A stretch of DNA of 64,000 bases. It comes from Scleroderma bovista (taxonomy: Eukaryota > Basidiomycota > Agaricomycetes > Boletales > Sclerodermataceae). Location: assembly GCA_037178675.1 (NCBI GenBank), contig JAYMGJ010000251.1:62001-126000 (forward strand), in the 5' to 3' direction. The notes below the pieces were generated by a model. It made no database searches, was not told the origin of the DNA, and saw nothing but the letters and a program-made list of their open reading frames with translations. Each line of letters starts with the position of its first letter. Positions within the stretch are counted from its first letter, which is position 1. The translations under genes were made by a program, and so were the position numbers. Positions 1 to 12,366 of the stretch are shown here, in pieces.

Positions 1-666
1 TCTCTCCGAAAGTGTAAATTCAACGATCAACATCCAGAAAACCCGACACGACAGTTGTGTGCAGAATGGGAGAAAGTACGAGATCAAACTCACATGACGA
101 GCAAGAAAGCAATCAGTTTCCTGACATGTAGAGCTTACTATCAAAGTGACCATGACATCGATTCAACGGCAGCTGTAAATCGTTCGTTCACGCACCGAGG
201 ATGGGGCCTGCAAGTTGCGATTTAGCTGAAGGCGATGAGAACATGGAATGGAGATTTTCATGGGTCATGGACGGAGAAGAGACCAGACCTCCATCAGACT
301 GCCAAGCACGTGACGACAACGGCCGAATCTGATCTGTGATTGGATAGCTTCGAACGTTGACCACCGCTCCATCGTCTAATTGTCCTGGTCTCTTCCTGCC
401 TGTCTCACCAGCCCACTCACCGCTCAGCATCGCAAGTCCAGCAACCAAGAAAAACTGGTGCTTGTATCTGCTCTGTACTTGTACTGCCGCTGTATTTCGA
501 CCTCCTGTAGCTCAACGAGGTATGCATTCAAGTTTCTGCTTTCCATCGTTCTAGCCTCGTGTGACCACAACCTCGCTCAGAACCTGCCGTTGTTCCGCAG
601 CTGTCCCGTATACGTACTGTACGATCAACGTTGCGCACCTTGTATTAAACAACGACTTTGAAGACG
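1..666. other. Region upstream of the PPTase-like gene
   Basis: No gene is supported here. Short open frames occur on both strands, but none has splice-linked continuation or recognisable residues. The last part presumably holds the promoter and 5' leader of the gene that starts at 667; I see no clear TATA box. Confidence 0.4.
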
Positions 667-1887
667 ATGGAATGCCCTATCCTGGTGTGGATGCTCTCAA
701 TAAACCGTGATGTGACCACCGAGGTATGTCCTTGGTGTCTTCTTCGCCTGAAATTCCATCCCCTAAATCGTTCTTTCACCGGTGCCACCGTTACCCGTCC
801 CGCCTGACCCACCCCGACCTTGGTGCATTTCTGACCGCTTATGATCCAGGAATACGACAAATGCTACAACCTCGTCAAAGAGTGTGTCCCGCATACCAAG
901 TTTCCTTACGAATGCACCTCGATTGAGTCCTTCCGTGCGTCCCACTTATCCATATTCTGCTCCGACTTCCCTCCCTTCTATCCGTCGCCTGCCCGCACCA
1001 TGCACTAAAATACACGACCCCTTGCTTTCCAGGCCAAATCATATGTGAAATGCTCCCCCTCCTCATGATGCGCCACCGCCGTATATCACGGACAAAGTGG
1101 AAAGACTGCGTCTCCACCACCGGCAAGCACTGGATTGAGCAGGTATGTGTGCATTCCCCATATCCTAGTCTCCGCATAATCACGCACTGAAATGCCTCTC
1201 GCATTCCAGTCTCCAGATGACATGCCCCCAGAAAAATTCCTCCAGTCCATGATAGGGTACCACCTTTCTCACGACAACTCCCTCTGCGGCATGATCATGA
1301 CGCAAGGCCGACAGCGCCAAGTCGTCAATGTCGGTTTGGGAATCAAACAGCTCTGTGTCGAGCCACGGGGAGTTTCCGTGGCTGCCTACGCAGAGTCATA
1401 TGCTCATAAAGTCCGTGATCTCGTTCCATGTTCCGGCCCCAAGCTGCGGATGCTGACTATATTTGATGAACATATATATATACAGCTCACACCTCTAGAG
1501 CAGACGTTCGTCTCCCCCGAGCAAGGGGACGAAGTCGTCCTTCGTCGCCTATGCATCCTTCTTTCTCTCAAGGCTGCGTATATCAAAGCCGTAGGCCAGC
1601 CACGAGGCTTTGACTGGTCCCGTCTGGAATTCAACATACCCAATGAGAGCGCACGCGGAGACGACCATCCTCTCCAAGGATGGGAGTTCCGCGTATTTAA
1701 AGCGCAATTAGGTGTCCAGCGCAACGGAACCGTTATCGAAGAAGCGTACCAATGCGCCTGCGCCTTCTTCAGAGGGACAAAAGAGTCCAAGTTCATCTGG
1801 CATGATAATGCAAAGGATCTGGAGGCCTGGGTGCAGTTTATCAATATCGATCAGATGATCAAGGTCATTCCCAAGTTGACCGCATAG
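667..1887 (+). CDS. 4'-phosphopantetheinyl transferase-like protein (divergent)
   Basis: Four exons read continuously: 667-723, 850-934, 1033-1142 and 1210-1887, with GT-AG introns and matching phases, giving about 309 residues. The family (Sfp/Lys5 type) moves phosphopantetheine from CoA onto carrier domains of peptide synthetases, polyketide synthases and aminoadipate reductase. Family signs are an N-terminal LPLLMMRHRRI block, the substrate-pocket block IGYHLSHDNSL, and LLSLKAAYIKAVGQ followed by GFDWSRLEF in the C-terminal half. Two things are odd. The conserved acidic residue of the GVD motif appears as glycine (VGLGIKQL). The glutamate of the usual W/F-x-x-K-E-A/S-x-x-K motif is alanine. 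Both acidic groups normally hold Mg, so this may be a diverged paralogue with weak or no activity. The start is the ATG at 667, because the first exon then joins in frame to EYDKCYNL. Confidence 0.75.
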
Positions 1888-3204
1888 TGCGGTCTAATCT
1901 GAAGGAACACCTCGTTGCTTGGGTCGCTTCCTTTTGTTTCTTATCTTGATGCTTTCATATGTTGCTTTCCTTGCGTTCTCTGCTCCCATGATCCCCCTTA
2001 CCTCCATATATGCTCTTCCACGGCGCACCCCACCCCTACCCCGACTAACCTTTAATGGAACATACCTAAAACCTGTTCAAAACAGTGTTGTGCCTTTCCA
2101 GCGCTGTACACATGGTGTCTAAATAGAATATCTGTAACTTACGCCACCGGTTCTAGTCCACTTTGGACTGCGCAGAACGTCCGTCTAAGGCAGCCTTGTG
2201 GCAGGGTCGCCAGGAGATTCGAAGCACACTGCATATAAGTAGATACCAAAGACACGCCGTGAGGAACTCCTGGTGTAGGGTCTCATGGCCATCCATGTGA
2301 TAGGTACGACAGCTGACATGGAGAACAACACGATCGAAGGCACAACCCACAGCACCGCAACCACGCTAACTGCCACCCCAGCCACTGCGCGACTTTCCTT
2401 CCATCCAGCAGTGGAATCGCTACTTGACATTGCATACGATGTGCCGAGACACATCACAGCGGCAGTCGACAAGCCAAAGCATGTGTCCGTGAGCGACCTG
2501 GATAATGGTCGATAAGAGGAGCGTGTTCACTATACATCGGAGAGGTGAGGTCGTATTTTGGGACTGTGTAACGGAATCCCATTGTCTCCTGCGAATGCCG
2601 AGGCTGCTCGTGGTGCAGCGCAGGAAGTGGAGATGGCACAGAACAGTTCGATACCGAATACTAAAGAGGAGCTGTAGCAGGTCCACGCGTACCAGAACAA
2701 ATCCACTGGCACTTGACCTCATCGTCACTGCCAGGGACATTACCGCGACTGGTTTCTACAGTGATTCAGACCAGTTGACCAAACACGTTCAGTGACATAC
2801 CTGACAGTAAAGTTTTCACATCAGGGAGAGTGAATAAGACGGGAAGACCCGTGCCAACTACAGCGTATAAAAACGCCGGGGACTGTTAGAACCCAAATGA
2901 TCGCAGTAAGGGATCTAAAGTTCCGATGCACAGTGCATCGTTAAATGATGTATGAGGCAGCAGGCCAATGAAGAAGGACTGCCCAGCATCCAACCAGCAG
3001 ACACATCAAATCCCCAAAGCATTGAAGGAGACGGAGCGCTGTCCAGCAGCTGCTTTCACGGACAGACACGCCAGAATAACTGGGGCACAACTCCCAACTC
3101 CAAAGTCTTAGTGCTAAATTACTAATTTGGCATATCATTGGCATGAATACTAATCTGGTGTTTGATGTCAGCTTATCAGAGCCATCGAATAGGAAACTAA
3201 CCTA
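1888..3204. other. Intergenic, no supported gene
   Basis: Several short overlapping open frames occur on both strands around 2150-2800, but none shows recognisable motifs or convincing exon joins. Nothing else stands out. Confidence 0.4.
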
Positions 3205-3678
3205 TCATTTCATTGTGGTACTAGAAGTACCAGCCCTTTGGATCACATTAAGGTGCTTTTCAAGAAGTTGATTGTGCTGAGTTGGTCCGATTATGTGGCT
3301 TATCTCAAACGCGTAGTCATCAAAAGCCTCCTCCGCAAAAGCCAACCTCTTCCTTGCAAGCTTTCTCTGTATCAGTGCCTGAGACCACACTTCTATGAGC
3401 TCCCGGCCTGTGAGAAGTTGTTCACATGGCTTCTGGTACGAGTTGTTGTGATCGGTTAGATCGGCAGAGTCATGCTACAAACGTAAACATACCAAAATTT
3501 GTGAGTGGGAGTGGTGGCCACTACTGGTACTAGTCGCTGTTTGACAGGCATCGTTCTGGATATCGCGTGACATCGTCTGAAGGCGACATTCCTGAAAAGG
3601 GGAAGAGACATTTTTGGGGATACCATGAATAGCGAGTATAGTGGGACATTGAACACTCTCCAAAGTTTTGCTGGTCAT
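3205..3678 (-). CDS. Small protein of unknown function, two exons
   Basis: Two minus-strand exons join cleanly: 3678-3493 (62 codons) and 3432-3205 (75 codons plus stop). They are separated by an intron with a GTATGT donor and CCAG acceptor in phase 0. The predicted product is about 137 residues. The second exon is charged and probably helical (QRKLARKRLAFAEEAFDD), ending IQRAGTSSTTMK. I recognise no domain. The ATG at 3678 is the first in frame, but further upstream exons cannot be excluded. The phase-matched splice and the codon-like composition are the only support. It could be a fragment of a larger gene. Confidence 0.4.
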
Positions 3679-4202
3679 TTGAGGGGATGGTCTGGTTGAG
3701 TGGTGGTCAGTGATTGCGGTAACCTTTTTATTACATACACGCTCGAAGTACTCACTCTCGCACCTTGGACTCCACAGTATTAGGGACGTGTCTATGGGTT
3801 CTGCGAAACCAGATGCTGCAGATCCTTTAGGGGAAGATCTCCTCTACCGATGAGACGTGTCATACGCACTGCCATAATAGCTGAATCACGAATGAAGGTG
3901 TAAGCAACGCAAACTAGGTGACTCGTGGAGAGACAAACCCAGAGTCACTACAGACGCGCCACTGAACAGAATGTGAACCAGTCCGCGAGTCTCTCGGGAG
4001 TGAATATGTCAACAAGGCGATTGCGTGTATCTTAGTTTCTGTAGGCCCTGTCGGGCAGCAACGTCCACGTCGGTGGGTTGTGGATGTTTAGGACGCGTAT
4101 GTCACATGACCAAGGACAATGACGCAAACATTCGCCATTTGATAAGCAACCCCTGACATGGCGAAATCGCGTGTCTTGCTCCTCTCTTCTTCCCTTCGTA
4201 CG
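3679..4202. other. Intergenic between two divergent genes
   Basis: I see no gene. This interval separates the minus-strand unknown gene from the plus-strand MYND gene, so it probably carries both promoters. Confidence 0.4.
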
Positions 4203-5079
4203 ATGAACTGTGCAAAGTGTAGCCAACAGCGAACACGGCAACAACTCATGCGATGTTCGAGGTGTAAGAATACAGTCTACTGTGTAAGACGCATGCAATG
4301 TTATATTTATATTTATTTATACTGACTTGGACTCATTGTTCAGTCTAGGACATGTCAGTCAACGGACTGGGACTTGCACAAGACATCCTGCGCCTCTACA
4401 TCACCTCCTGCAAACTCTCCTCTCAGTGCACTATCAAATCTACCTACGCGATGGCTACCATCCCAGGACGTTTCAGGCATCGTCATCGCATGCAACGCAG
4501 ACAGAGCAAGAGGTGCACGTGTTTTCGAGGCTACCACCGTAGAGCCATCCCATCCCATATACTGCTCTGGCCTGTCAAGTCCGTTATTCGAGTCCATTGG
4601 AATACCCCTTCTGTTGTTCCGACATCTCCAAAACGATCCAACTGACATACTTCGTGACCACGGACTGGACAATCAGTTGGCCACACACCTGCTAACACAC
4701 CCCAGTACTGGCGCTCCTGATACAAAGTGAGTGGATATCATCATCGCTGTCTGTGTACGGATCCGACTGTAGAACTTGCAGATGGAGAAGAGCGGGCTGT
4801 ATGGGAACGGTGGGTTGTTGTGCGGAACATGAACGAGCCGCTCTAACCCCGCAGCTTTTGTAGGTGACAGTGATCCGACAAGACGGAAAACCCCTCACAT
4901 ACGAGGCTATCGAGACGATGTTGATGTATGTCGACCACTTACTGGACCTCTACCGCGAGAACGTATCGCCGTCGCAGCAACTCAGCCCTGCATGGTTTCA
5001 TCGTTTCTGCCAGAGATACAAGGACGAACGGATCAAGTGCGGGTACCGCAATTTCGGTTGCATGAGCATTCCACTTTGA
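4203..5079 (+). CDS. MYND-type zinc-finger protein
   Basis: Four exons fit: 4203-4283, 4344-4726, 4782-4809 and 4864-5079, about 235 residues. The MYND finger lies at the very N terminus and is split by intron 1. The first exon gives MNCAKCSQ and MRCSRCKNTVYC; the second gives SRTCQSTDWDLHKTSC. Together they supply the C-x2-C, C-x2-C, Y-C-x3-C and H-x3-C ligands. MYND fingers bind short proline-rich partners and often act in transcriptional repression. Downstream blocks (SPLFESIGIPLLLFRHLQ, VTVIRQDGKPLTYEAIET, MYVDHLLDLY, FCQRYKDERI) belong to a family of fungal MYND proteins I recognise only by pattern; its function is unknown. The third exon is only 28 nt and is inferred because it restores the GTVTVIRQDGKPL reading. 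Confidence 0.72.
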
Positions 5080-7023
5080 ATTATGCTTTCGCTTTCCTGG
5101 GTTTGGGTGATGATTTATTGTAGCACGATATCCCCGGCACTGTACTTTTATTCTCGGCTTTGCTTGATACCCGATCAGTATGTAAGGATTCACATGGCTA
5201 TGTACTTGGGAACGATTGCTAGTCTGGGATGCCCAGGGAAGACTAAATTGGATCCGCACCCCGCAAAAGCACAGCCTGACGTGATCAATGATTGATCTTC
5301 CCAACGCCCATCTTCATGGAACTCCAACTGGTTAACGACCTCCTGTCCATTCGGCGCACATGTGGGCTCTCCGTAATACTCCAAAAGCTAACTTCACAAC
5401 GCACAGTCCTGTGCATGATACCGGTTCCACCACCGAAATCAGTGGACACCTATACACAGACATATTACCCACCAAATTGATATGTGCCTCAAACTGAACT
5501 TCATGCGCGTATGGCAGCTCGAGTCAACGGTCAACTGAACTCGCCTTAAATGGGGACGTCCGAAGAGTCTGTAACAGGCGCGAAATACGGTGGACGAGGT
5601 ACGTCGAGCGCATCCATTGCACAACACGTTTGCTATTTGCTTGTCCAGAAAGCCGATCAAATATTCCTAGGATACATTTGCCGACCCACGGGCGTCTGCA
5701 ATATGCCACATAGACAATGTCAATTTGCCCAGCAAGACCACTTCAACTTTCACACTTCGGTCAGAGTTTTTGCTCATGTACATGTATGTGTTCGACTCAG
5801 ATGAATGCATCGCTGCAACCTAGTAATTTCATGATACTGTCAATGCCGGCTGTCGACTAATGTCATTGCTCCCAACTGGAACACATGTCGAAGCTATTGT
5901 GGCAAGCACAAACCGGTGGAATGAGAGCGGCCAGGAATCTCGATCGATTTTTGTCAACACTTCCAAATAGGGGCCTTCATGGGCGAGCCAGCGAAGGTTA
6001 TGAGACTGCCCAATGATTTCAAGTCATCCGACCCGGAGGCTGGACATGTTATGTCATGAGAGAGTTTTTGATATCTTCACACATAACACCCACTTAATCG
6101 CCTTCTCTGATACAGATAATCAATGACGTTCCTCTGGCAAATGCCCACATTCCTGACAGCACCGATAGAACCCGTTCTCTGAATATTCGATGTCCATCAA
6201 GTTCTTGTATTCGCTTCCACAATGCTGTTGCTGCACATGTCCAACCAGTTGGCCACGCAATTCGAGGTTACTGTAACGGACTCTCATGGACTTCGTGATT
6301 CGGAAATGAGGTGATTCTCTTGATGAGTCTCTCTGCGTAACTACAATGTTGCTGATGGTAAATTTTCACTTAACAATACGGACTAGCTACTAGTTTGTCT
6401 ATATTCAAGAAGCCCAATGTATGATGTAGTCAATTTATACACGACACAACAGTCCCGTTCACCCCAGGTGCAATCCACTTCTCGTGGCCTGAGTATGTAT
6501 CCTACATCTGCCCAAGCAATGAAACACGAGGCCATCGCCCCTTCGAAGAGAAGCGCAGAAGGGCTGACATGACCTCAGTCACAGATAGATAGATGGGGGT
6601 TAGGATTACGTGACACACATTTGGGAATGTTCCTCACCTGCTCACGCCAAAGGCCTCAAGCACTCACCACAAAAGTGCATTCATCGAAGGCCATACGTAC
6701 TTGTATTTGCGAAAACAAAGATAACCGGTGCCTCCGTGTCCCGCTCATCGATGAAGATCACAATGAGTGCTGAATAACAATCCCTTCTGGTTATCCTTCA
6801 TAAATCCATCTTCTTGACTTCTCAAGGGTAACACATAAGGTAGGGTAGAAGGGCTAACTCGCAGTAGTCGATGATTAGTTCACTTGTCTGCTCGCATTAT
6901 AACGTGGTGGATAATCAAAGTCGACTGTTAACTCTCTTCGCTATGGTTCGACCTTCTTGTAGCATAGGGACGAGGCTCTCCTATAATAATCTATGCAGTT
7001 TGGCTAGAGATAGGAACTTAGAA
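5080..7023. other. Intergenic, no supported gene
   Basis: Almost 2 kb lies between the MYND gene and the end of the acyl-CoA oxidase gene. Only short isolated frames occur and none has identifiable motifs. I see no repeat or RNA gene. Confidence 0.4.
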
Positions 7024-9662
7024 TTAACGCACGCGATGTATAGAAGTGCTGTCCACGTGGTTGAAGGGGTTAAGTTGAACCCTTCGCCAAAGCTCTTCGT
7101 AAACGCGACCATCAGACACGCCAAGGGCACTGGAAAAGGTGCCATATGCTCAGTGGAGAAATAATGAATTTGATTTTAGATGCAGACCTGTCTAATGCCC
7201 AATCAGAAAATGAGAAGGCATCCACCAAGCCAATAGCATTTGGAAGCAATTCAGAACACAAGGTCTGGATGGCCAAGCGCAGGTCTCGATCATTAGATCG
7301 TAATAATCCCAAGGAAAAAAGGTCAACGAGACCATCTTCTGCAGCTGTTAGCAGGAACTAGATAGAGGTCACTGAATGAGCCCAATAAGCCATGGCAGCT
7401 GACAACTCACGAGATGGTACAATTTCCCTATCACACCTCTCTCCCTCTCAGGTAATATGCCGAGTCCATCAAGCATTTCCCCAATCTGGACTGCCACGTA
7501 AGCATCCGTGACGGCTTTGGAGAGTCTCTGATTCGCATTTGCATCTGGTTCATCCATAGTTTGGACGTGACTCTTCAGCATGAGAGCAGCACGCCACTCA
7601 AGCAGATGGATCACGGCCAGAGGATTTTGCCATGTTCTAGCATCCGAAATAGGTGTTGGATATTTATCATTTAATAATCGGATGTAACTGGAATAGACGC
7701 CAAACGGCTGGGCTGGGGCCAAGAGGGAGGACTGGTATGATTTCACAGCCGCACGTGCCACCTGGCCATCCAGCACGAAGTTATCACCTTCATACCTAAT
7801 ATGAGAAGGTATCATGGTATTGAAGTTATGGGATATAAAGGTGACATACGTTGCAGCCGGTAAGTAATCAGCATAGAGGCGCCCGATGCCTGCAAACGCG
7901 CTGTACCCGTGTCCACCCAATGCGCGTCTGGCGGTTTCAAGGTCTTTCACAGCGTTAGTTGTAGCCAGGATCTTCAAGCCACATAGTAGAGCGTGGACTT
8001 CAGTAATGCCTGTGAAATCTCCGCGGTCACATTGATCTCTGAAGGTGGTGAACAGGGTGGTCTTGGAAGACTTAGTATCATGCGCAACGCTCATATGCCT
8101 CGTGAATTACCGTTTGGCGGCCCAATAGGATGAATACATAGGCACGAGAGAGGATGGGGAGCAGCCGGTAGTATGTGGATGGGTACTGAATCACTTGACG
8201 TTCCATGCCGTGTGCATCAGGATCACCCTGGCGCCGAACGGTAGTATAGCGGATGGCAATTGTAATCGCTGGACATGATCCACGACTTGGGGTTGGGCAT
8301 ACAGCAGAAGGTACGCACCTTTTGCGATGGTCCAGCCAGCACCAGTGACCATACTGTATTGACGGTTTTCAACTTGTTAGTCAGGAATATGTAGATAAAT
8401 TACCTTGCCCGAATATACATCATCTTCAAGACATGTCATTATGTCAGGGTCTTTCACTTCAAGGGGGAAACCTATGTACTCCACCAAAGCTATGTTTCGG
8501 GTTCTGAGGCTGGATATAACGAGCGTCTTTCGTCACCTCCGCAAATTTCGAAAACATGTTTGTTCGGGGTATTCGCACATGATGAAATCTGGCATAACCA
8601 TTGTCCATCGCTGCAATACCTATTGTGATGGATTGAAGTCAGTCAAACAAATGCTTGCTTTCTATGGAGGAGTACAATACCCCCACAGGCCTTTGGACCT
8701 ATATCACCAATAGAGATGCCTGGCAATATACTGTGATCCTCTGGGCAGGTCAACAAATAGAATTTAGATAGATACGGATGGGTTATACCCAGTGATCGCA
8801 GTTGAACTAGGAAAAGATGTGGCCCAAAGTTTTTCCCTCCGGGTAAAATTAGCTTTGCTTGCACGATACCATGCGTAGCTGTCTTCCCTAGACCACCGAT
8901 CCACCACTTTGTGCTAGTCAATGTAGGAGAGTGGATCTCGAACTCCAGAGTTTCGGGGAGGTATGTTGCAGTTGTTTCTAAGCAGGCTACATTAGAACCA
9001 TGCCCTAGCTCGGTCTGAAGATAGCATCTGGAACGCGGTGAGACTGTCACTTTAACTAAGGAGTAGGCTCACCCTTGGATGCCCTTGTTCGAAACTAAGT
9101 CCCAATATCTGTGCATCATCGCAGAGGAGGCTTGACCAATGAAGACGGGCTCAAAAGCTGATATGGGATGTTTAAACCAATAGGTCTTTAACCATTGGTC
9201 ATTTTGGAAAACTGCTTGCCTCACCAACATCATGTAATCTGATAGGAAGCTCTTCGGACAAAATGAATGTTGCTTGTTGCATCTCCTCCTTTGTCCAGGC
9301 ATGAATCCGCTGAAGCTCAACCAAGCGCCTCGTAATAATTAGGGCCCTCTCGTAGGATTCGATTCTTCCAATGAAATCCCTTCGAATGGCAGGTTGAGTG
9401 GAGTTCTGAGTATGTTCTGTCGCTCTTGCTTACCTTTGAGACTTGTCGAACAATGAGTCGCCTTGCAAGATGTCCTGAATCTTCTTGTGAGCCTCCCACT
9501 TGCCCCTTCCCGCTATCTCATCCGACGTAAATGCCCGAGAGAGAGGTGGAGTGAAGGCAATGATTCACCGAAAATGTAATCTCGCACAATTTCAACACTA
9601 ATTGAGACATTGGACCGCGCCGCCTTCATGTCCCTTTCGGTCTGCGTAGCATTGGAAGCCAT
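7024..9662 (-). CDS. Peroxisomal acyl-CoA oxidase
   Basis: A many-exon minus-strand gene runs from the ATG at 9662 to the stop at 7024-7026. It encodes the FAD enzyme that oxidises acyl-CoA to trans-2-enoyl-CoA with release of H2O2, the first step of peroxisomal beta-oxidation. Reading order: N terminus [17 protein letters not shown]; helical domain ([33 protein letters not shown]); LPIRLHD spliced to AFEPVFIGQ; the beta domain with [19 protein letters not shown] and [14 protein letters not shown]; then [26 protein letters not shown]; and [16 protein letters not shown], whose Glu is the expected catalytic base. The C-terminal alpha domain ends [15 protein letters not shown]. There is no SKL-type PTS1, which is normal for fungal Pox proteins. 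Exons 1 and 2 are 9662-9569 and 9512-9434. Length is about the usual 680-700 residues, with no break seen. Confidence 0.9.
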
Positions 9663-9887
9663 TGTTAGTTATTCTGAGATTCAGAGGGCCCGAAGCAGGC
9701 CCGAAGCGGTAGGTGGCTGGGCAATCTTGCTTTATGTAATAATGTACATAAATGGTATAAACATGGTTATTGCTCCACCAAGTCTTCGTCCAACTCGAAT
9801 CCTTCAGTCTCGCTTTGAGGAGTCGTGAGTGATTCCAGTGAATATTTCAATGTAACGTACACTGAAAACGCCATAGCGGCGTCTAGG
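9663..9887. promoter_or_regulatory. Divergent promoter between acyl-CoA oxidase and GH79
   Basis: Only 225 bp separate the two divergent start codons, so both promoters must lie here or overlap the genes. No specific site is assigned. Confidence 0.35.
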
Positions 9888-12366
9888 ATGCGTCTTCTTC
9901 TTGTCCACTCCTTTCTTTCAATCCTTGGTCTCGTGCGCGGATCTGTTACAGTTTATGGTGTCCAACAACCTCTCGGAACAGGCACTGCTACAGCTGCATC
10001 AGCGTCATATACGGGAAGCGGAATTTATAATCAGGTCGTTTTGACTCCACCCCCGGTACCTAATCCCCCTCCACCGACTTCTTTCGCTGTCCAGTTGCAA
10101 ACTGGCGGTGCGGCGTCGGGTTTGTCCATACCGCAGAGCGGGGCTTTCTTTGGTTTTAGTATTGAGTTTAGTGTTGCTACACAAGTTCGTAAGTACCATT
10201 GGCAAGCTTGGTGGAGTGGCTCATTCGCTGAAACTTGAGCGCTTTCAAAGTTGGTCTAAACAGGTGCTCTTTACTCTCTGGCACACTCTGTTCTGGGCTG
10301 ACGATATTGGAAATAGCTCTTTCCTACAAGTCCCATTTCTCAATTTAATGGCTAATCTTAGGGAACGCTCCGGCAGTGTCCACATTCGACTTGGTGGTAA
10401 TACCCAGGACACGGCTACAATGGTTAGCTCAACGCCAGACGGCGCAGCTCTCGAGAAGGACGTTGTTAACACGTCCAACCCGGTACGTTGACTAACTTCA
10501 CCAGTCATGATTGAAATGTATTTATGAAGTATACAGACTAATACTCCGCCCTTAGTCTTCACTCCGGAAATTATCAAGATGATGGCCAGTATCTCTGCAT
10601 TGACGAATGTCCGATGGTATTTGGGTAAGTTCAATACCTAGGCTGGATGTTTAGTCGCTCATCCCAACAGGCATACCTTTTAATGACACACAGAATTTCC
10701 GACTAGAGATTGTAGAGTTTGGGGAAGCCATTCTTGGCGACTACTTGCTTGGTTTACAGGCAAGGTTCCTTTTGTCTTACGTTCAAGTTTTGTTCTCATT
10801 TCCTTTATCCAGGCCGGTAATGAACCTGACCTCTATGCACGCCATGGTCACCGCCCTGCCGTGCGTGAATACCCTTCATGCGGTCCTTGTGACTCACCCT
10901 ACCACAGACTTACAGTCCCGGCGATTACACTGTCGAAGTCGGATTGTTGATCAATGCGATGAACGCCGACTCCAAAATCCCAAACAAAGATGTCCTCATT
11001 GCCCCCAACCTGGCAGGTGTTTGGCAGCCAGAGCAAGTATGGGACACTGGCTTTGTTTCTGACTACAGCCAGAACTTGATTGCCCTTGCTGTGGAACGGT
11101 ATTATTTGGATCAACCTCTCCGTAGTCAAGCTGACGATACTTGTAGTTATCCCTCCGACAACTGCTACGCGCAATATGGCATAGGCACGCCACACAGTGG
11201 TCAGGATATGTTCCCTGGTTTCTTGACGCATCAATCCGGTCAGAATATAGTTTCACCATACATAAATTCCACTGGTTATGCACAGTCGGTAGGAAAGCCT
11301 TTCATGATGTTTGAGACCAACACTGCCTCTTGTGGGGGTTTCCCTGGTCTCAGTGACAGTTTCGGTGCAGCTTTGTGGGGCCTTGATTATGCGCTTCAAA
11401 TGGCTTATGTCAACTTTACTGGCGCCCTGTTCCATGTTGGCGGTCAAGATGTCTACTACAATGTAAGTAACTTTCAACTTCAACTTGGGCATCTCCACGA
11501 CGCTGATGCTTGACTCCTTTAGCCCTTCACCCGTAAGCTGATCGTTGATCATTGCAGTATTCGTTGCTGACTCGCCGCCAGCGCCAGCGACCAATCAGTC
11601 ATCTTTCCATCAGTGGACCATCGGGCCTATCTACTATTCTGCGTTATTTGTCACAGAAGCCCTCGGTTCCTCCAACGTATCCCAGGTGCTCGATCTGAAT
11701 ATGAATGGAGGAAACCAATTCACACCTGGCTATGCCATCTACGAGAACGGTGAACCCACACGCGTCGCGTTGCTCAACTATGTTTCGGACCCCACCGGTG
11801 CAAGTGACTACACGGCATCCATTTCTCTCGTTGGTGCTACCACACCAGCTCAAGTCAAGGTCAAGTAGGTGGCATATCTCACTTTGCATGATACTTGCTC
11901 ACCATTATGTTCCAGGTACCTCTCCGCGAGCTCCGTTGCGCAAAAGTATAACTTCACCTGGGCAGGCCAAACCTTTGGTGATGCGTTTAGTTCCGACGGA
12001 CGTCCGGTGGGCGCCATCGATATCCAAACGATTGCCTGTGACCAAACGAATAATGTCTGCAACGTCAAAGTTCCCGCTCCCGGTGCAGCTCTTGTGTTCT
12101 TCAATGATCAAGCCCTTGAAGAATCTGATCCTGGGCCAACAATGACTTTCCCTACGACAGCCCACTTGAAACAACACAACACGGCAACTATCCCTCCTGC
12201 TGTCCTCGCTACCTCAAACGGCAACAAAGGTACAGCTGATATGCTAGGCGGCACCAGCCAAGGCCCGCAGTATAGCTCTGCCTTCGGGCTTGCGCAGGCA
12301 CTACCAAGCCTTGGGTCCGTCATTGCTGGTGCGCTGCTCGTTGCTCGGCTCGCACACACTGGTTAG
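9888..12366 (+). CDS. GH79-family glycosidase (beta-glucuronidase/heparanase-like), secreted
   Basis: A multi-exon gene begins at the ATG at 9888 with a hydrophobic signal peptide (MRLLLVHSFLSILGLVRG). The family retains glucuronic acid or related glycosides in its active site. Blocks in order: FFGFSIEFSVATQV; NSSFLQVPFLNLMANL; GSVHIRLGGNTQDTA; ALTNVRWYLGIPFND; AGNEPDLYARHGHRPA, with the Glu of NEP as acid/base; VLIAPNLAG; MFETNTASCGGFPGLSDSF, with the Glu as probable nucleophile; ALFHVGGQDVYYN; and SSFHQWTIGPIYYSAL. A C-terminal beta domain follows. An intron inside VERYPSDNCYAQYG removes 48 bases, and a 10-base microexon (11522-11531) codes for PFT. The last residues are hydrophobic (SVIAGALLVARLA) after a Ser/Gly stretch, suggesting a GPI-anchor signal. 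The junction around 10190-10262 is uncertain. Confidence 0.85.
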
